NCBI GenBank assembly: GCA_911728455.2
Contig: OU452239.1
Span: forward strand, 4,376,384 to 4,440,383
DNA length: 64,000 nucleotides
Direction of reading: 5' to 3'
From: Marthasterias glacialis
Lineage: Eukaryota; Echinodermata; Asteroidea; Forcipulatida; Asteriidae
A program made the position numbers and the translations under genes. Below, piece by piece: positions 1 through 13,200 of the stretch. The notes beneath the pieces are model-generated. The model saw nothing but the letters and a program-made list of their open reading frames with translations. It did not search any database and was not told the DNA's origin. Numbering within the stretch: the stretch's first letter is position 1; each line of letters opens with the position of its first letter.

Positions 1-135
1 GCAGTGGAATGTCCGGGCGACCTTTGCTCCGGTATTCCGAAATTACACAATGCTGTGTTGTCACAGCTTTCTTTTCCAGGCAGGGGAAACATTTGCATGT
101 TTACACGTCATCCCGTGCCTACTGGTTAATAAAAC
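1..135. repeat. Dispersed repeat family B, copy 1
   Basis: The text GCGACCTTTG.TC.GGTATTCCGA, then ACACAATG and later a CATCC.G....TACTGGTTAA tail, recurs at 57930-58050 in the same order. The left end is cut by the window edge. No coding potential seen. The rest of 136-1221 is A+T-rich non-coding sequence in which I see nothing further. Confidence 0.6.
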
Positions 136-1221
136 TTTGCACCAGTTACTCCTGCTTCAAGGTCTGCAGGTGGTAAATGTACATGGCACAAATATAAGTA
201 TTCACAGCCCAATGCAATACAACTGTTGGGTCTTCAATGCTAGATAAACCATGTGCAGGGTATACATGTATAACGATGCATATTCAAATGTTCACATTCT
301 TTAATTTCTAAAATTCTTTAATTTCTAAAAAGTTGTTGGCTGAGAAAAGGAAGCACGGACAGAAAAATAGACCCATCCTATAAACTGAAGGGATCAGTTT
401 GATAGGGGGAGTGGAGGCAGGAAGGTCATACTGACGTTAAGATGACCAATGGATAGTATGGTTAAGAAGAGAATTAAACAAATGCTAAATTAACAGGCAC
501 AAATTTACTACTAATACTTATTTATATTGCCCCCATTCCATACAATGTTCACAAGCGCATAACACTTTAATAATGACAAAGAAATAGCCAAAAATGCTAA
601 AAACAAGGAAATTTAGAAGTTAAAACAAATCCTTTTAAGTCTAAGAAATTTCTAAATAAAACAAGAAAATGATAAAAATATATAAAACTAAAACCAAGAG
701 CATACACGTATCGTGTACTTACGTATCATTGTTTGACATGCCAGTATAACTGTGCTCAACACTTGACAAAAGTTGATTTTAAGCTATGTTTTAAATTTAT
801 CATTTTAAAAACTTGTTTGATAAAAGGGTCAGTGAGTACACATTTTTTCGTACTCCAAAGTTGCCCTGCTTATCCAGCAAAATCTCCTTTCCAGATATAC
901 AATCCATTTTTTGTATTATTAGATATGCCCATTTAAAAATCCCCTTTTGACACTCAGGAATATTTGTTTGGACTACATGGCTATCAAAATGTTCTTTTTG
1001 AGTGCACTTGAGCAACATCATGTGTCTCCAGCAAACTTAGTCAATATTCTCCACACTGAGGGACTAAACAAACATAAATACCAATTGAGTGACAGTCACA
1101 AGTAATGATCTCCAATAGAATACTCTCAAGTGGAATATTCTCAACTAATACACACAGAATTATTGATAGATAGCAAATGGCCATACTGCATTCAACAGCT
1201 TAGTGCTTAGGTTTGACTAAC

Positions 1222-4200
1222 CTTCTGCTTCAGTAGCTCTGTCTCTTAGGTACATCTTGTTATTTTGTTGTGGTGAGAACCGCCGAGGGTCAACAAGCCA
1301 GTATCCCAGTGAGCACTCACCATACACAATCAACTCTGCCAATAACTCCCCAAGACCACCACATATTGTTATACCAATAGAATTAAATCCAGTCATCAGG
1401 ATGTAGTTCTTCATCTAAAAAATTTGGGCAGATAAGATACACAGTTAAAAATGCCTTCACTACTTGTCTTCCAAAAACTTTAAGTAACAATTAAGTGCTT
1501 GTTAACAGGTGACACCCTTCATAGCTCAATGAGCACACAGATCAATGACCATACAGATCAGTGAACACACAAGCCAGAAAGTTCACAGATCAGTGATCAC
1601 ACACAGATCAGTAACCACACAGATCATTGACCAAACAGATCATTGACTAAACAGATCATTGATCACACAGATCATTGATCACACAGATCATTGATCACAC
1701 AGATCAGTAACCACACAGATCAGTAACCACACAGATCATTGATCACTCAGATCGTTGATCACACAGATCGTTGATCACACAGATCATTGATCACACAGAT
1801 CAGTGACCACTCAGATTTTCTTGCAACTAAGAGAAACATTCTCATTTCATAAACGTAACAAATGCATAAATAATAAATGTAAATATCCCAAAACATAACG
1901 TTTTTTGTTTTTGTTTTTTTCTAAGCAGCACATGCATTGAGCCCTTTTATTTTTGTTCTACTAATGGCATGCCCTCCTTTTTATTTTTTTTTCTTTAGGC
2001 TCAATGCACGTGCATGCTTTTAGGGACCATTGCTTATACAAGCCTTACTTTTTAATGGATCCCTATACAGTATCATTTATGTCATATCCATTAGTATAAA
2101 TGGCATTTGCTTATTTATTGCTTTCTGTTACTGTTTAATACTGCGGATATAAATAAACCTTAACCTAAACAAAACAAAAACCTAGGGATAAAGAATATTA
2201 TTTAGACTTGACCATCACACCAATGTGTGATCAGCACTGTTTATTCAGTGCTTTCTGAGTCTTACAGAAAGAAGTCCACAAGATATATGGTGGGATTAGA
2301 ACCCACAACCCACACACTCTAGAGCAGATGTCCTAACCACTGGACCATCGAGCAAGCCCAGTGATGAGAGGCTAATTCAAATGCTGTAACTACACTTTCG
2401 AATTGTTTGTGATACCCGTTGCTAATAACAGGATACAAACTGGTTTGTCTTCATCAGGCACACCATGACAGTCTGGTGGTTAGAACATTGTGTTAGAATC
2501 CCAGCCGATTAGTCTGTGAATTTCTTTCTGCTTATCACACATTCCTGTATGATGCATTATATAACATTGTTTTACCTCTGGGGCTTCACCAAAGATGAAA
2601 TGTACATCTGGAGTAAAACATTCTGGACCAGTAAACAATTGGCGAACTTCCATCTTATAAGCTGATGGTACTCGATGTAAGAAACCATCTAAATGCTTCT
2701 CTATATTGTAAAAAAAACAACAATTACAAGAAAATGATTAGAAGAGTTAATAGCTATAATACATGGTGGCAGGAACTATTTCAACAAAAACCTCATATAT
2801 ATGATCTTGAGAGAGTTCATAAAGAGAGAGCTAATTTGTTTCCCCAAACCATTGTGACTAGAGAACAACACTCCCAACTCATTTCTTGAAGTCTTTCCTA
2901 CATGAAGAGAGAGCCAATTTGTTTCCCCAAACCATTGTGACTAGAGAACAATGCTCCCAACTCATTTCTTGAAGTCTTTCCTACATAAAGAGAGAGCCAA
3001 TTTGTTTCCCCAAACCATTGTGACTAGAGAACAACACTCCCAACTCATTTCTTGAAGTCTTTCCTACATAAAGAGGGAGCCAATTTGTTTCCCCAAACCA
3101 TTGTGACTAAAGAACAATGCTCCCAACTCATTTCTTGAAGTCTTTCCTACATAAAGAGAGAGCCAATTTGTTTCCCCAATCCATTGTGACCATTTCTTGA
3201 AGTCTTTCCTACATGTTAATATGTTCTTTATACATAACAGTCCTTTAAGTGTGTCTTGGCCAAGCGGTCTAGTGCACTGGACTCAAGTTCTGGTGGTCAA
3301 GTCATCGGGGTGTGGGTTCAAACCCCAGTCGTGACATTTGTGTCCTTGAGCAAGCTGCTTAACTATACCTTCTTCTATTCACCCAGGGGTATAAATGGGT
3401 ACCTGCGAGGGTAGAGGTTGATATTGTATTTGAAAAAGCCTTTTGAACACCACGGAGTTAGCACCTAACACTTCAATGCTTTCAGTGGCTTCAAGAAAGT
3501 CATGGACTAAGAGACCATTTGCCAAAAGCTCAGCACAACCTGTCAAACAACTCTCAAACTGTGCTGCATTTGATTGCATGTTTAAAAGGTTTATAAATAA
3601 GCAAAGAGTTACCAACATATAAAAGCATTCAACTTACGGAAGTGATCCCAATCTTCAGGAAGTGAGAGGAATTCAGAATGCTCTGGAATTCCATCATAAA
3701 ATATTGGTTTTGCTTTTGGCGCAAAGGCACCACACATCAAACCTCCACTCCACTCACGGAAATAGTTACCACTATCAAAGTCTCGTACATCTGCAATAAG
3801 CAATATATCCTGTTTTCAATGTTAGCAATGATAAACACATCGTTCTAATTCCTTAGTGTTTATACATCATGTGAGAAGCCTCATGGTGTCTGGCTACATA
3901 GTGTCAATGTCGGAGACTACCAACAAATGGCTACATGACTTCTTGGCAGCAAATATTCTCAAAGTTGCATTTAAATAACCACAAAGTTAAATGCTTGTTC
4001 ATTTTTTATGTGACTTAACTCTCTTATATAAAACTGATTTCTTTACTGATTTTGCATGAATGAGTGTAAAACCGTGTCATCAAAACTCACACATAAATGT
4101 GAGCACTAGTCAATTTAATACTTGTAAAACTTTGTGGGATGTGTGACATAGTAAAAAAAATATCAGTATAAATTTATGTGTGCTTATCTACATAAAAGTG

Positions 4201-7200
4201 TAACTTCAGTGCATGTACAAGTTTGTTGCAGTATATGACATCACATCTGACAATTACAAAACAGGATGAGTGTACTGCACCTACAGCCAGTATGAATGAC
4301 CTACACTAGTCCAATGCCATCACCTGTTACTATTAATACATACATGGGGTTTTGACATCCAATCCAGCCAGCTCTTTCGTTATTAGGTACATGTGTGCAG
4401 TGCTGTGCATAGGTACATTAACAACAGGTGTACTGCAAAGTCCAATATCTCTGCCCCACTGTAAAAAAAAAATGAAGAAATTATTTAATCTAATATCTTC
4501 TAGTACATGGTCGAGCGGTCTAGTGCAGTGAACTCAAGCTCAGTCAGTTGATACACTTGTGTCATTGAGCAAGACACTTTATCATAATTGCTTCTGTCCA
4601 CCCAGGAGTAATAATGGGTACCAGTGAGAGCTGGGGGGTAACCTGCGATGGACTGGCATCCTGTCCAGGAGGAATAGACATATTCTCAGTCGTTTAATGC
4701 CAAGGAAACCAGATATCAACACCGGCTTGATAAGCCATTTTGGCTCGGGACACAATTTACTTTTTCTTTTTTGTTTTACTTCCAGTATCCCATCTTTCAC
4801 TTTCTTTTATATTGTTTTACCCGATGAGTTACTAGGCAATTTTGAATTGAATTCTTCAGTGGGGGTATGGGATCATGGATCATGGAACATTACTGTTAAT
4901 TGAATTTCAACAATAGACATTCTTTTGGAAAAAGTACCAGCAGCCATCAATGCAAAAAATACAGTTTACTGTTTGACCTGTAATACCTATATTAATGATA
5001 ATTAATTTACAATCCAAAACAAAAAGTAAACTTCATAAAAAAGGTTTTATTTGTTACTAAAAAGGGCAAATTTTTGCCATGCCAGTTTATAAAATTTGTG
5101 ATACTCAAGGCCTACCATGAAAAATGAAGGTCAATGTGTTTAAACAAAAGAAAGGTTTATAGGGCTCTCTATAATCCCGCTAACGAGGCCTGAAACTACA
5201 TCAATGAGGATTGCTTTGTAATAGACTTGACAAAGTCCTTTGCAAGTTGTCTGGTAATTATGATTAACATACTTAAGAAACACAGTTTGTCTCAAAGTGT
5301 ACCACAAACTTGTTGTGTAGAACTGCTGTAAGTTTTAATACTTTTGTTTGACCTTTCTGTTCGTATGGATTGCAACAATGTCAAAGGATGTTACTGAATT
5401 TAGACTTCAGATTTTATATTTTCTCACAAATATTTCTAGATAAAACAAGGCCTATTGCCACACAAAATAACGAGACGGTCTGCTTCACATTTATATGAGG
5501 AGAAATACAGACTCAGAAGCTAGTAGCCATGTATTAATTACAATCAAATTTTCCTTCAAAACTGCCACATACAAAAGGAAAACTAGTCAAGCAATTTAAC
5601 ATGAGAAATCCTCTGGAGTGATGCATGTGTTGCACTGTTACTTACCTGTCCAGCAGCATTGACAAAATATTGGCATTTGATAGATCCCAAGGAGGTCTGG
5701 ACTCTAGACACCCTGCCATTCTCTGACATAACTCCCTTCACTTTAACTCCCTCCATCAGCTTTACACCTATCACAAATCAGATAACAAAACACCACTCTC
5801 TTACAAGAAGCAAATAATCCCAAGTCAAGGGTATACCCCCTGTACATTTTCTGTCATTACCTATTATTGCAAAGTACAGAATCAGTTTAATCTGATTAAA
5901 AAGTTCATGACAACATCAATCTTTCAGAGAAATAATTCTTCATAGAAGTAGTCTGTCTGAAACACTGTCAATCTAAAAACAGCACTTACAGACCCACAAA
6001 AGTTATCGGCATTTGAAATACCCAATAAAAACATGCATACAAACCCTGACAAAAGATAACTGTTATCTGTTGTTTCATTCAGATGCGACCACCAAATAAA
6101 CCCCCTGCATTAGCCATCACCACCAAGATTAAACACATGCACATGTGTGTGCACTCCACACAACCCACAGCAAATGAAAGCCTTTCTTTGACCTCAGTGA
6201 GGGCACTGTTTGAGCTTGTAACATCATTAGCAAGGGATCTTTTTAATAACATTTCCCTAGGTTGAATACATGGTGTGCCTATTGCAACAACAATGATGTA
6301 TTCCTCTTAATGTAAGCAATTGAGTTGACTTAATGTGCCTTACAACTAACTCTGAATCATCTGTAATTACTTGAGCTTGCATGATTCAAGTATCTGAGTA
6401 GATTTGAAATTGAAGCATGTACCTCTATCTTTGGCACCTCTGGCAAGTGATAAGGCAGTATTGGTGGGATCAGTCACTCCATCTTCAGGTATATATATTC
6501 CTCCTTCAAGATCATCTGTTCTTATCCAGGGCACAAATGAGGAGATTTCTGATGGTGTCAACAAAGGGAACTCTAGTTTTCTTGTTCTACATGAAACAGT
6601 TAAGAGTTTTAATACACAATATTATTACAACTACAATGAAGTCAGTACAAGAAAGAGAGCAATCAATTTGAAATTATTAAATACATTTAACAATTTACCG
6701 TAATTATCAGTGACAACAAGTACCTTTTAAAATGTGTTCATTAGCCTAATGTAAATAAAAATGTGTATTTGGTAAGCGATTTTTCCAGCAAATATGCACC
6801 TAAAAGCACCATACAATATCATCCCTGCTCATCAAGCCCTAAGCATTCCTGAAACCATCTCAATTCCTATCATCCCTGCTCATCAAGCCCTAAGCATTCC
6901 TGAAACCATCTCAACTCCTATCATCCTTGCTCATCAAGCCCTAGGCATTCCTGAAACCATCTCAACTCCTATCATCCCTGCTCATCAAGCCCTAAGCATT
7001 CCTGAAACCATCTCAACTCCTATCATCCTTGCTCATCAAGCCCTAGGCATTCCTGAAACCATCTCAACTCCTATCATCCCTGCTCATTAAGCCCTAAGCA
7101 TTCCTGAAACCATCTCAACTCCTATCATCCCTGCTCATCAAGCCCTAAGCATTCCTGAAACCATCTCAACTCCTATCATCCCTGCTCATCAAGCCCTTAG

Positions 7201-10200
7201 CATTCCTGAAACCATCTCAACTCCTATCATCCTTGCTCATCAAGCCCTAAGCATTCCTGAAACCATCTCAACTCCTATCATCCCTGCTCATCAAGCCCTA
7301 AGCATTCCTGAAACCATCTCAACTCCTATCATCCCTGCTCATCAAGCCCTAAGCATTCCTGAAACCATCTCAACTCCTATCATCCCTGCTCATCAATCCC
7401 TAAGCATTCCTGAAACCATCTCAACTCCTATCATCCCTGCTCATCAAGCCCTTAGCATTCCTGAAACCATCTCAACTCCTATCATTCCTGCTCATCAAGC
7501 CCTAAGCATTCCTGAAACCATCTCAACTCCTATCATCCCTGCTCATCAAGCCCTTAGCATTCCTGAAACCATCTCAACTCCTATCATCCTTGCTCATCAA
7601 GCCCTAAGCATTCCTGAAACCATCTCAACTCCTATCATCCTTGCTCATCAAGCCCTAAGCATTCCTGAAACCATCTCAACTCCTATCATCCCTGCTCATC
7701 AAGCCCTTAGCATTCCTGAAACCATCTCAACTCCTATCATTCCTGCTCATCAAGCCCTAAGCATTCCTGAAACCATCTCAACTCCTATCATCCCTGCTCA
7801 TCAAGCCCTAAGCATTCCTGAAACCATCTCAACTCCTATCATCCCTGCTCATCAAGCCCTAAGCATTCCTGAAACCATCTCAACTCCTATCATCCCTGCT
7901 CATCAAGCCCTAAGCATTCCTGAAACCATCTCAACTCCTATCATCCCTGCTCATCAAGCCCTAAGCATTCCTGAAACCATCTCAACTCCTATCATCCCTG
8001 CTCATCAAGCCCTTAGCATTCCTGAAACCATCTCAACTCCTATCATTCCTGCTCATCAAGCCCTAAGCATTCCTGAAACCATCTCAACTCCTATCATCCC
8101 TGCTCATCAAGCCCTTAGCATTCCTGAAACCATCTCAACTCCTATCATCCTTGCTCATCAAGCCCTAAGCATTCCTGAAACCATCTCAACTCCTATCATC
8201 CCTGCTCATCAAGCCCTAAGCATTCCTGAAACCATCTCAACTCCTATCATCCCTGCTCATCAAGCCCTAAGCATTCCTGAAACCATCTCAACTCCTATCA
8301 TCCCTGCTCATCAAGCCCTAAGCATTCCTGAAACCATCTCAACTCCTATCATCCCTGCTCATCAAGCCCTTAGCATTCCTGAAACCATCTCAACTCCTAT
8401 CATCCCTGCTCATCAAGCCCTAAGCATTCCTGAAACCATCTCAACTCCTATCATCCCTGCTCATCAAGCCCTTAGCATTCCTGAAACCATCTCAACTCCT
8501 ATCATCCTTGCTCATCAAGCCCTAAGCATTCCTGAAACCATCTCAACTCCTATCATCCCTGCTCATCAAGCCCTAAGCATTCCTGAAACCATCTCAACTC
8601 CTATCATCCCTGCTCATCAAGCCCTAAGCATTCCTGAAACCATCTCAACTCCTATCATCCCTGCTCATCAAGCCCTAAGCATTCCTGAAACCATCTCAAC
8701 TCCTATCATCCCTGCTCATCAAGCCCTTAGCATTCCTGAAACCATCTCAACTCCTATCATTCCTGCTCATCAAGCCCTAAGCATTCCTGAAACCATCTCA
8801 ACTCCTATCATCCCTGCTCATCAAGCCCTTAGCATTCCTGAAACCATCTCAACTCCTATCATCCTTGCTCATCAAGCCCTAAGCATTCCTGAAACCATCT
8901 CAACTCCTATCATCCTTGCTCATCAAGCCCTAAGCATTCCTGAAACCATCTCAACTCCTATCATCCCTGCTCATCAAGCCCTTAGCATTCCTGAAACCAT
9001 CTCAACTCCTATCATTCCTGCTCATCAAGCCCTAAGCATTCCTGAAACCATCTCAACTCCTATCATCCCTGCTCATCAAGCCCTTAGCATTCCTGAAACC
9101 ATCTCAACTCCTATCATCCTTGCTCATCAAGCCCTAAGCATTCCTGAAACCATCTCAACTCCTATCATCCTTGCTCATCAAGCCCTAAGCATTCCTGAAA
9201 CCATCTCAACTCCTATCATCCTTGCTCATCAAGCCCTAAGCATTCCTGAAACCATCTCAACTCCTATCATCCCTGCTCATCAAGCCCTTAGCATTCCTGA
9301 AACCATCTCAACTCCTATCATCCCTGCTCATCAAGCCCTAAGCATTCCTGAAACCATCTCAACTCCTATCATCCCTGCTCATCAAGCCCTAAGCATTCCT
9401 GAAACCATCTCAACTCCTATCATCCCTGCTCATCAAGCCCTAAGCATTCCTGAAACCATCTCAACTCCTATCATCCCTGCTCATCAAGCCCTAAGCATTC
9501 CTGAAACCATCTCAACTCCTATCATCCCTGCTCATCAAGCCCTAAGCATTCCTGAAACCATCTCAACTCCTATCATCCCTGCTCATCAAGCCCTTAGCAT
9601 TCCTGAAACCATCTCAACTCCTATCATTCCTGCTCATCAAGCCCTAAGCATTCCTGAAACCATCTCAACTCCTATCATCCCTGCTCATCAAGCCCTTAGC
9701 ATTCCTGAAACCATCTCAACTCCTATCATCCTTGCTCATCAAGCCCTAAGCATTCCTGAAACCATCTCAACTCCTATCATCCCTGCTCATCAAGCCCTAA
9801 GCATTCCTGAAACCATCTCAACTCCTATCATCCCTGCTCATCAAGCCCTAAGCATTCCTGAAACCATCTCAACTCCTATCATCCCTGCTCATCAAGCCCT
9901 AAGCATTCCTGAAACCATCTCAACTCCTATCATCCCTGCTCATCAAGCCCTTAGCATTCCTGAAACCATCTCAACTCCTATCATTCCTGCTCATCAAGCC
10001 CTAAGCATTCCTGAAACCATCTCAACTCCTATCATCCCTGCTCATCAAGCCCTTAGCATTCCTGAAACCATCTCAACTCCTATCATCCCTGCTCATCAAG
10101 CCCTTAGCATTCCTGAAACCATCTCAACTCCTATCATCCTTGCTCATCAAGCCCTAAGCATTCCTGAAACCATCTCAACTCCTATCATCCCTGCTCATCA

Positions 10201-13200
10201 AGCCCTAAGCATTCCTGAAACCATCTCAACTCCTATCATCCCTGCTCATCAAGCCCTAAGCATTCCTGAAACCATCTCAACTCCTATCATCCCTGCTCAT
10301 CAAGCCCTAAGCATTCCTGAAACCATCTCAACTCCTATCATCCCTGCTCATCAAGCCCTTAGCATTCCTGAAACCATCTCAACTCCTATCATTCCTGCTC
10401 ATCAAGCCCTAAGCATTCCTGAAACCATCTCAACTCCTATCATCCCTGCTCATCAAGCCCTTAGCATTCCTGAAACCATCTCAACTCCTATCATCCTTGC
10501 TCATCAAGCCCTAAGCATTCCTGAAACCATCTCAACTCCTATCATCCCTGCTCATCAAGCCCTAAGCATTCCTGAAACCATCTCAACTCCTATCATCCCT
10601 GCTCATCAAGCCCTTAGCATTCCTGAAACCATCTCAACTCCTATCATTCCTGCTCATCAAGCCCTAAGCATTCCTGAAACCATCTCAACTCCTATCATCC
10701 CTGCTCATCAAGCCCTTAGCATTCCTGAAACCATCTCAACTCCTATCATCCTTGCTCATCAAGCCCTAAGCATTCCTGAAACCATCTCAACTCCTATCAT
10801 CCCTGCTCATCAAGCCCTAAGCATTCCTGAAACCATCTCAACTCCTATCATCCCTGCTCATCAAGCCCTTAGCATTCCTGAAACCATCTCAACTCCTATC
10901 ATCCCTGCTCATCAAGCCCTAAGCATTCCTGAAACCATCTCAACTCCTATCATCCCTGCTCATCAAGCCCTAAGCATTCCTGAAACCATCTCAACTCCTA
11001 TCATCCCTGCTCATCAAGCCCTAAGCATTCCTGAAACCATCTCAACTCCTATCATCCCTGCTCATCAAGCCCTAAGCATTCCTGAAACCATCTCAACTCC
11101 TATCATCCCTGCTCATCAAGCCCTAAGCATTCCTGAAACCATCTCAACTCCTATCATCCCTGCTCATCAAGCCCTTAGCATTCCTGAAACCATCTCAACT
11201 CCTATCATTCCTGCTCATCAAGCCCTAAGCATTCCTGAAACCATCTCAACTCCTATCATCCCTGCTCATCAAGCCCTTAGCATTCCTGAAACCATCTCAA
11301 CTCCTATCATCCCTGCTCATCAAGCCCTAAGCATTCCTGAAACCATCTCAACTCCTATCATCCCTGCTCATCAAGCCCTTAGCATTCCTGAAACCATCTC
11401 AACTCCTATCATCCCTGCTCATCAAGCCCTAAGCATTCCTGAAACCATCTCAAATCCTATCATCCCTGCTCATCAAGCCCTAAGCATTCCTGAAACCATC
11501 TCAACTCCTATCATCCCTGCTCATCAAGCCCTAGGCATTCCTGAAACCATCTCAAATCCTATCATCCCTGCTCATCAAGCCCTTAGCATTCCTGAAACCA
11601 TCTCAACTCCTATCATCCCTGCTCATCAAGCCCTAAGCATTCCTGAAACCATCTCAACTCCTATCATCCCTGCTCATCAAGCCCTAAGCATTCCTGAAAC
11701 CATCTCAACTCCTATCATCCCTGCTCATCAAGATTTCTCCTTTACAAAAATATATAATTCAGATATGGTTCTACAAAAAATGGAAATTGATGATAGTCAC
11801 ATTATATATATCTTTACAAAGATGATTATAAATTTACTTGCCAACAATTTATAAGAGGCTAAAAGAAAGACTATCCTGTTGGTAAGTCCCTGTTTAAGTA
11901 CGGAACTTCTTCAACAATTGGAAAATGGCTCGCGATTTTCTTTCAGGAAAATCCTTAGCCCTGATCCTTCTGCCTTTGCATGCAAATATCCCTGACTCTG
12001 ACACACAAAAGCGGTATGGCAACCATTTTGAGTAAGAAAAACCACACATCTTCACATAAGAAGCCACAAGTGTGATGCATGCAACCACCACACAGCAACA
12101 CAGTGATGTTCCTGTACAAGTCACAAACCATAACCATGTACTTATACATGAAGACCACATGTGGGCCATTCATGCTCACAGTGCACTGGTTTTCCTTATT
12201 TGGGGCTCACGTAGGTGGACATGTTTCACTGGATCAAAGGCAAGTTGGGCTGCCACATGCATGAAGACTTCAAACCACAAACAAACCAAAAAAGGAGTGG
12301 AGGGCAGCGGCGTAGCCAGGATTTATTCACTGGGGGCATTGGTTTCCAGTGGGGGCCCAGGTACAATTTTTGTTAATGTCCAATCCAGTCATTGCTACAT
12401 AGTGAAGACCGAGTCCTCATACTGTCATTCCCTAATTGATACATACTTTGCTATTGCTGCATTTCGTTTTAAATCTATCATTCGATCCTTAGTCTGAGCC
12501 ACTGCTATGGAACCTGTCCTCTTGTAACCTAGCGTAATAAAACATCAAAGAAGGAATGGTCAGTATAAATTGAATACAAGATTCTTGAACAAGTCACATA
12601 CAAATTGACATACATTCTGACTGGTACATGTACATGTACATGTACATGTGTAACTCATAATGATTGATGTACACAAATTCCAGCCCGAACACTTGCTATA
12701 GATGGGTATAGTAAATGTGTCATGAACTAGAAATTTTGTTAAATGCCAAAGACGGTAGTAGGGTTGTTGGCCTACTTCTATTGGCCTACTGTTGGCCTGT
12801 TGGCCTACTACTCAATAGTCTAGCGGCTTTGTGCATGTGTCGCACACTTTTTAATAAATGCATGATTTTTTTTGCAGTTTTATGCTTTTTAAATAATATA
12901 TTTTCAGATGGCCAACCTTTTAAAAAATTTACATACAATGTCAAAAGATTTAATGAAATCAATATTTTGATCATCTGGTTTTATGTATAGTCACATAAAA
13001 TGGTTTACTTATCTAAATAGTTAAAATTTAAAAAATTCTAGATTGGCTGCCAAATTCATTCCCTTTGAACCTCACTGATCAGATTTGACAGAGATGTGGA
13101 TAGGGTTATTGATAAACTAATGAATTACATCCAACAGCCTACCTGTACTGTGACCAGTATCTTCTTCCAATGTCTCATATAGGTGTGCACTTTTCTTAGC

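Noticed and set aside
3250-3335. Functional tRNA-Leu gene
   Set aside because: A and B boxes are present, but the acceptor stem does not pair and the sequence runs into a SINE body repeated at 4505.
3379-3618. 79-codon minus-strand frame as an exon of the oxidoreductase gene
   Set aside because: Its 3' part is antisense to the tRNA-derived SINE at 3245-3475. The flanking exons 3638-3790 and 2576-2700 already join in phase and cover the expected protein without it.
6794-7090. 98-codon ORF of 17-residue repeats as a protein-coding gene
   Set aside because: It is the first six units of the 51-bp satellite. Any indel-free array with a period divisible by three keeps an open frame; there is no start context, no flanking non-repeat coding sequence, and it lies antisense in an intron.
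6818-11732. CRISPR-like array
   Set aside because: Units are contiguous, with no unique spacers between short repeats, and the window is clearly eukaryotic.
12072-12497. 141-codon plus-strand frame
   Set aside because: Lies in an intron of the minus-strand gene, overlaps the true minus-strand exon region near 11902-11997 on one side and a transposon end on the other, and shows no domain.
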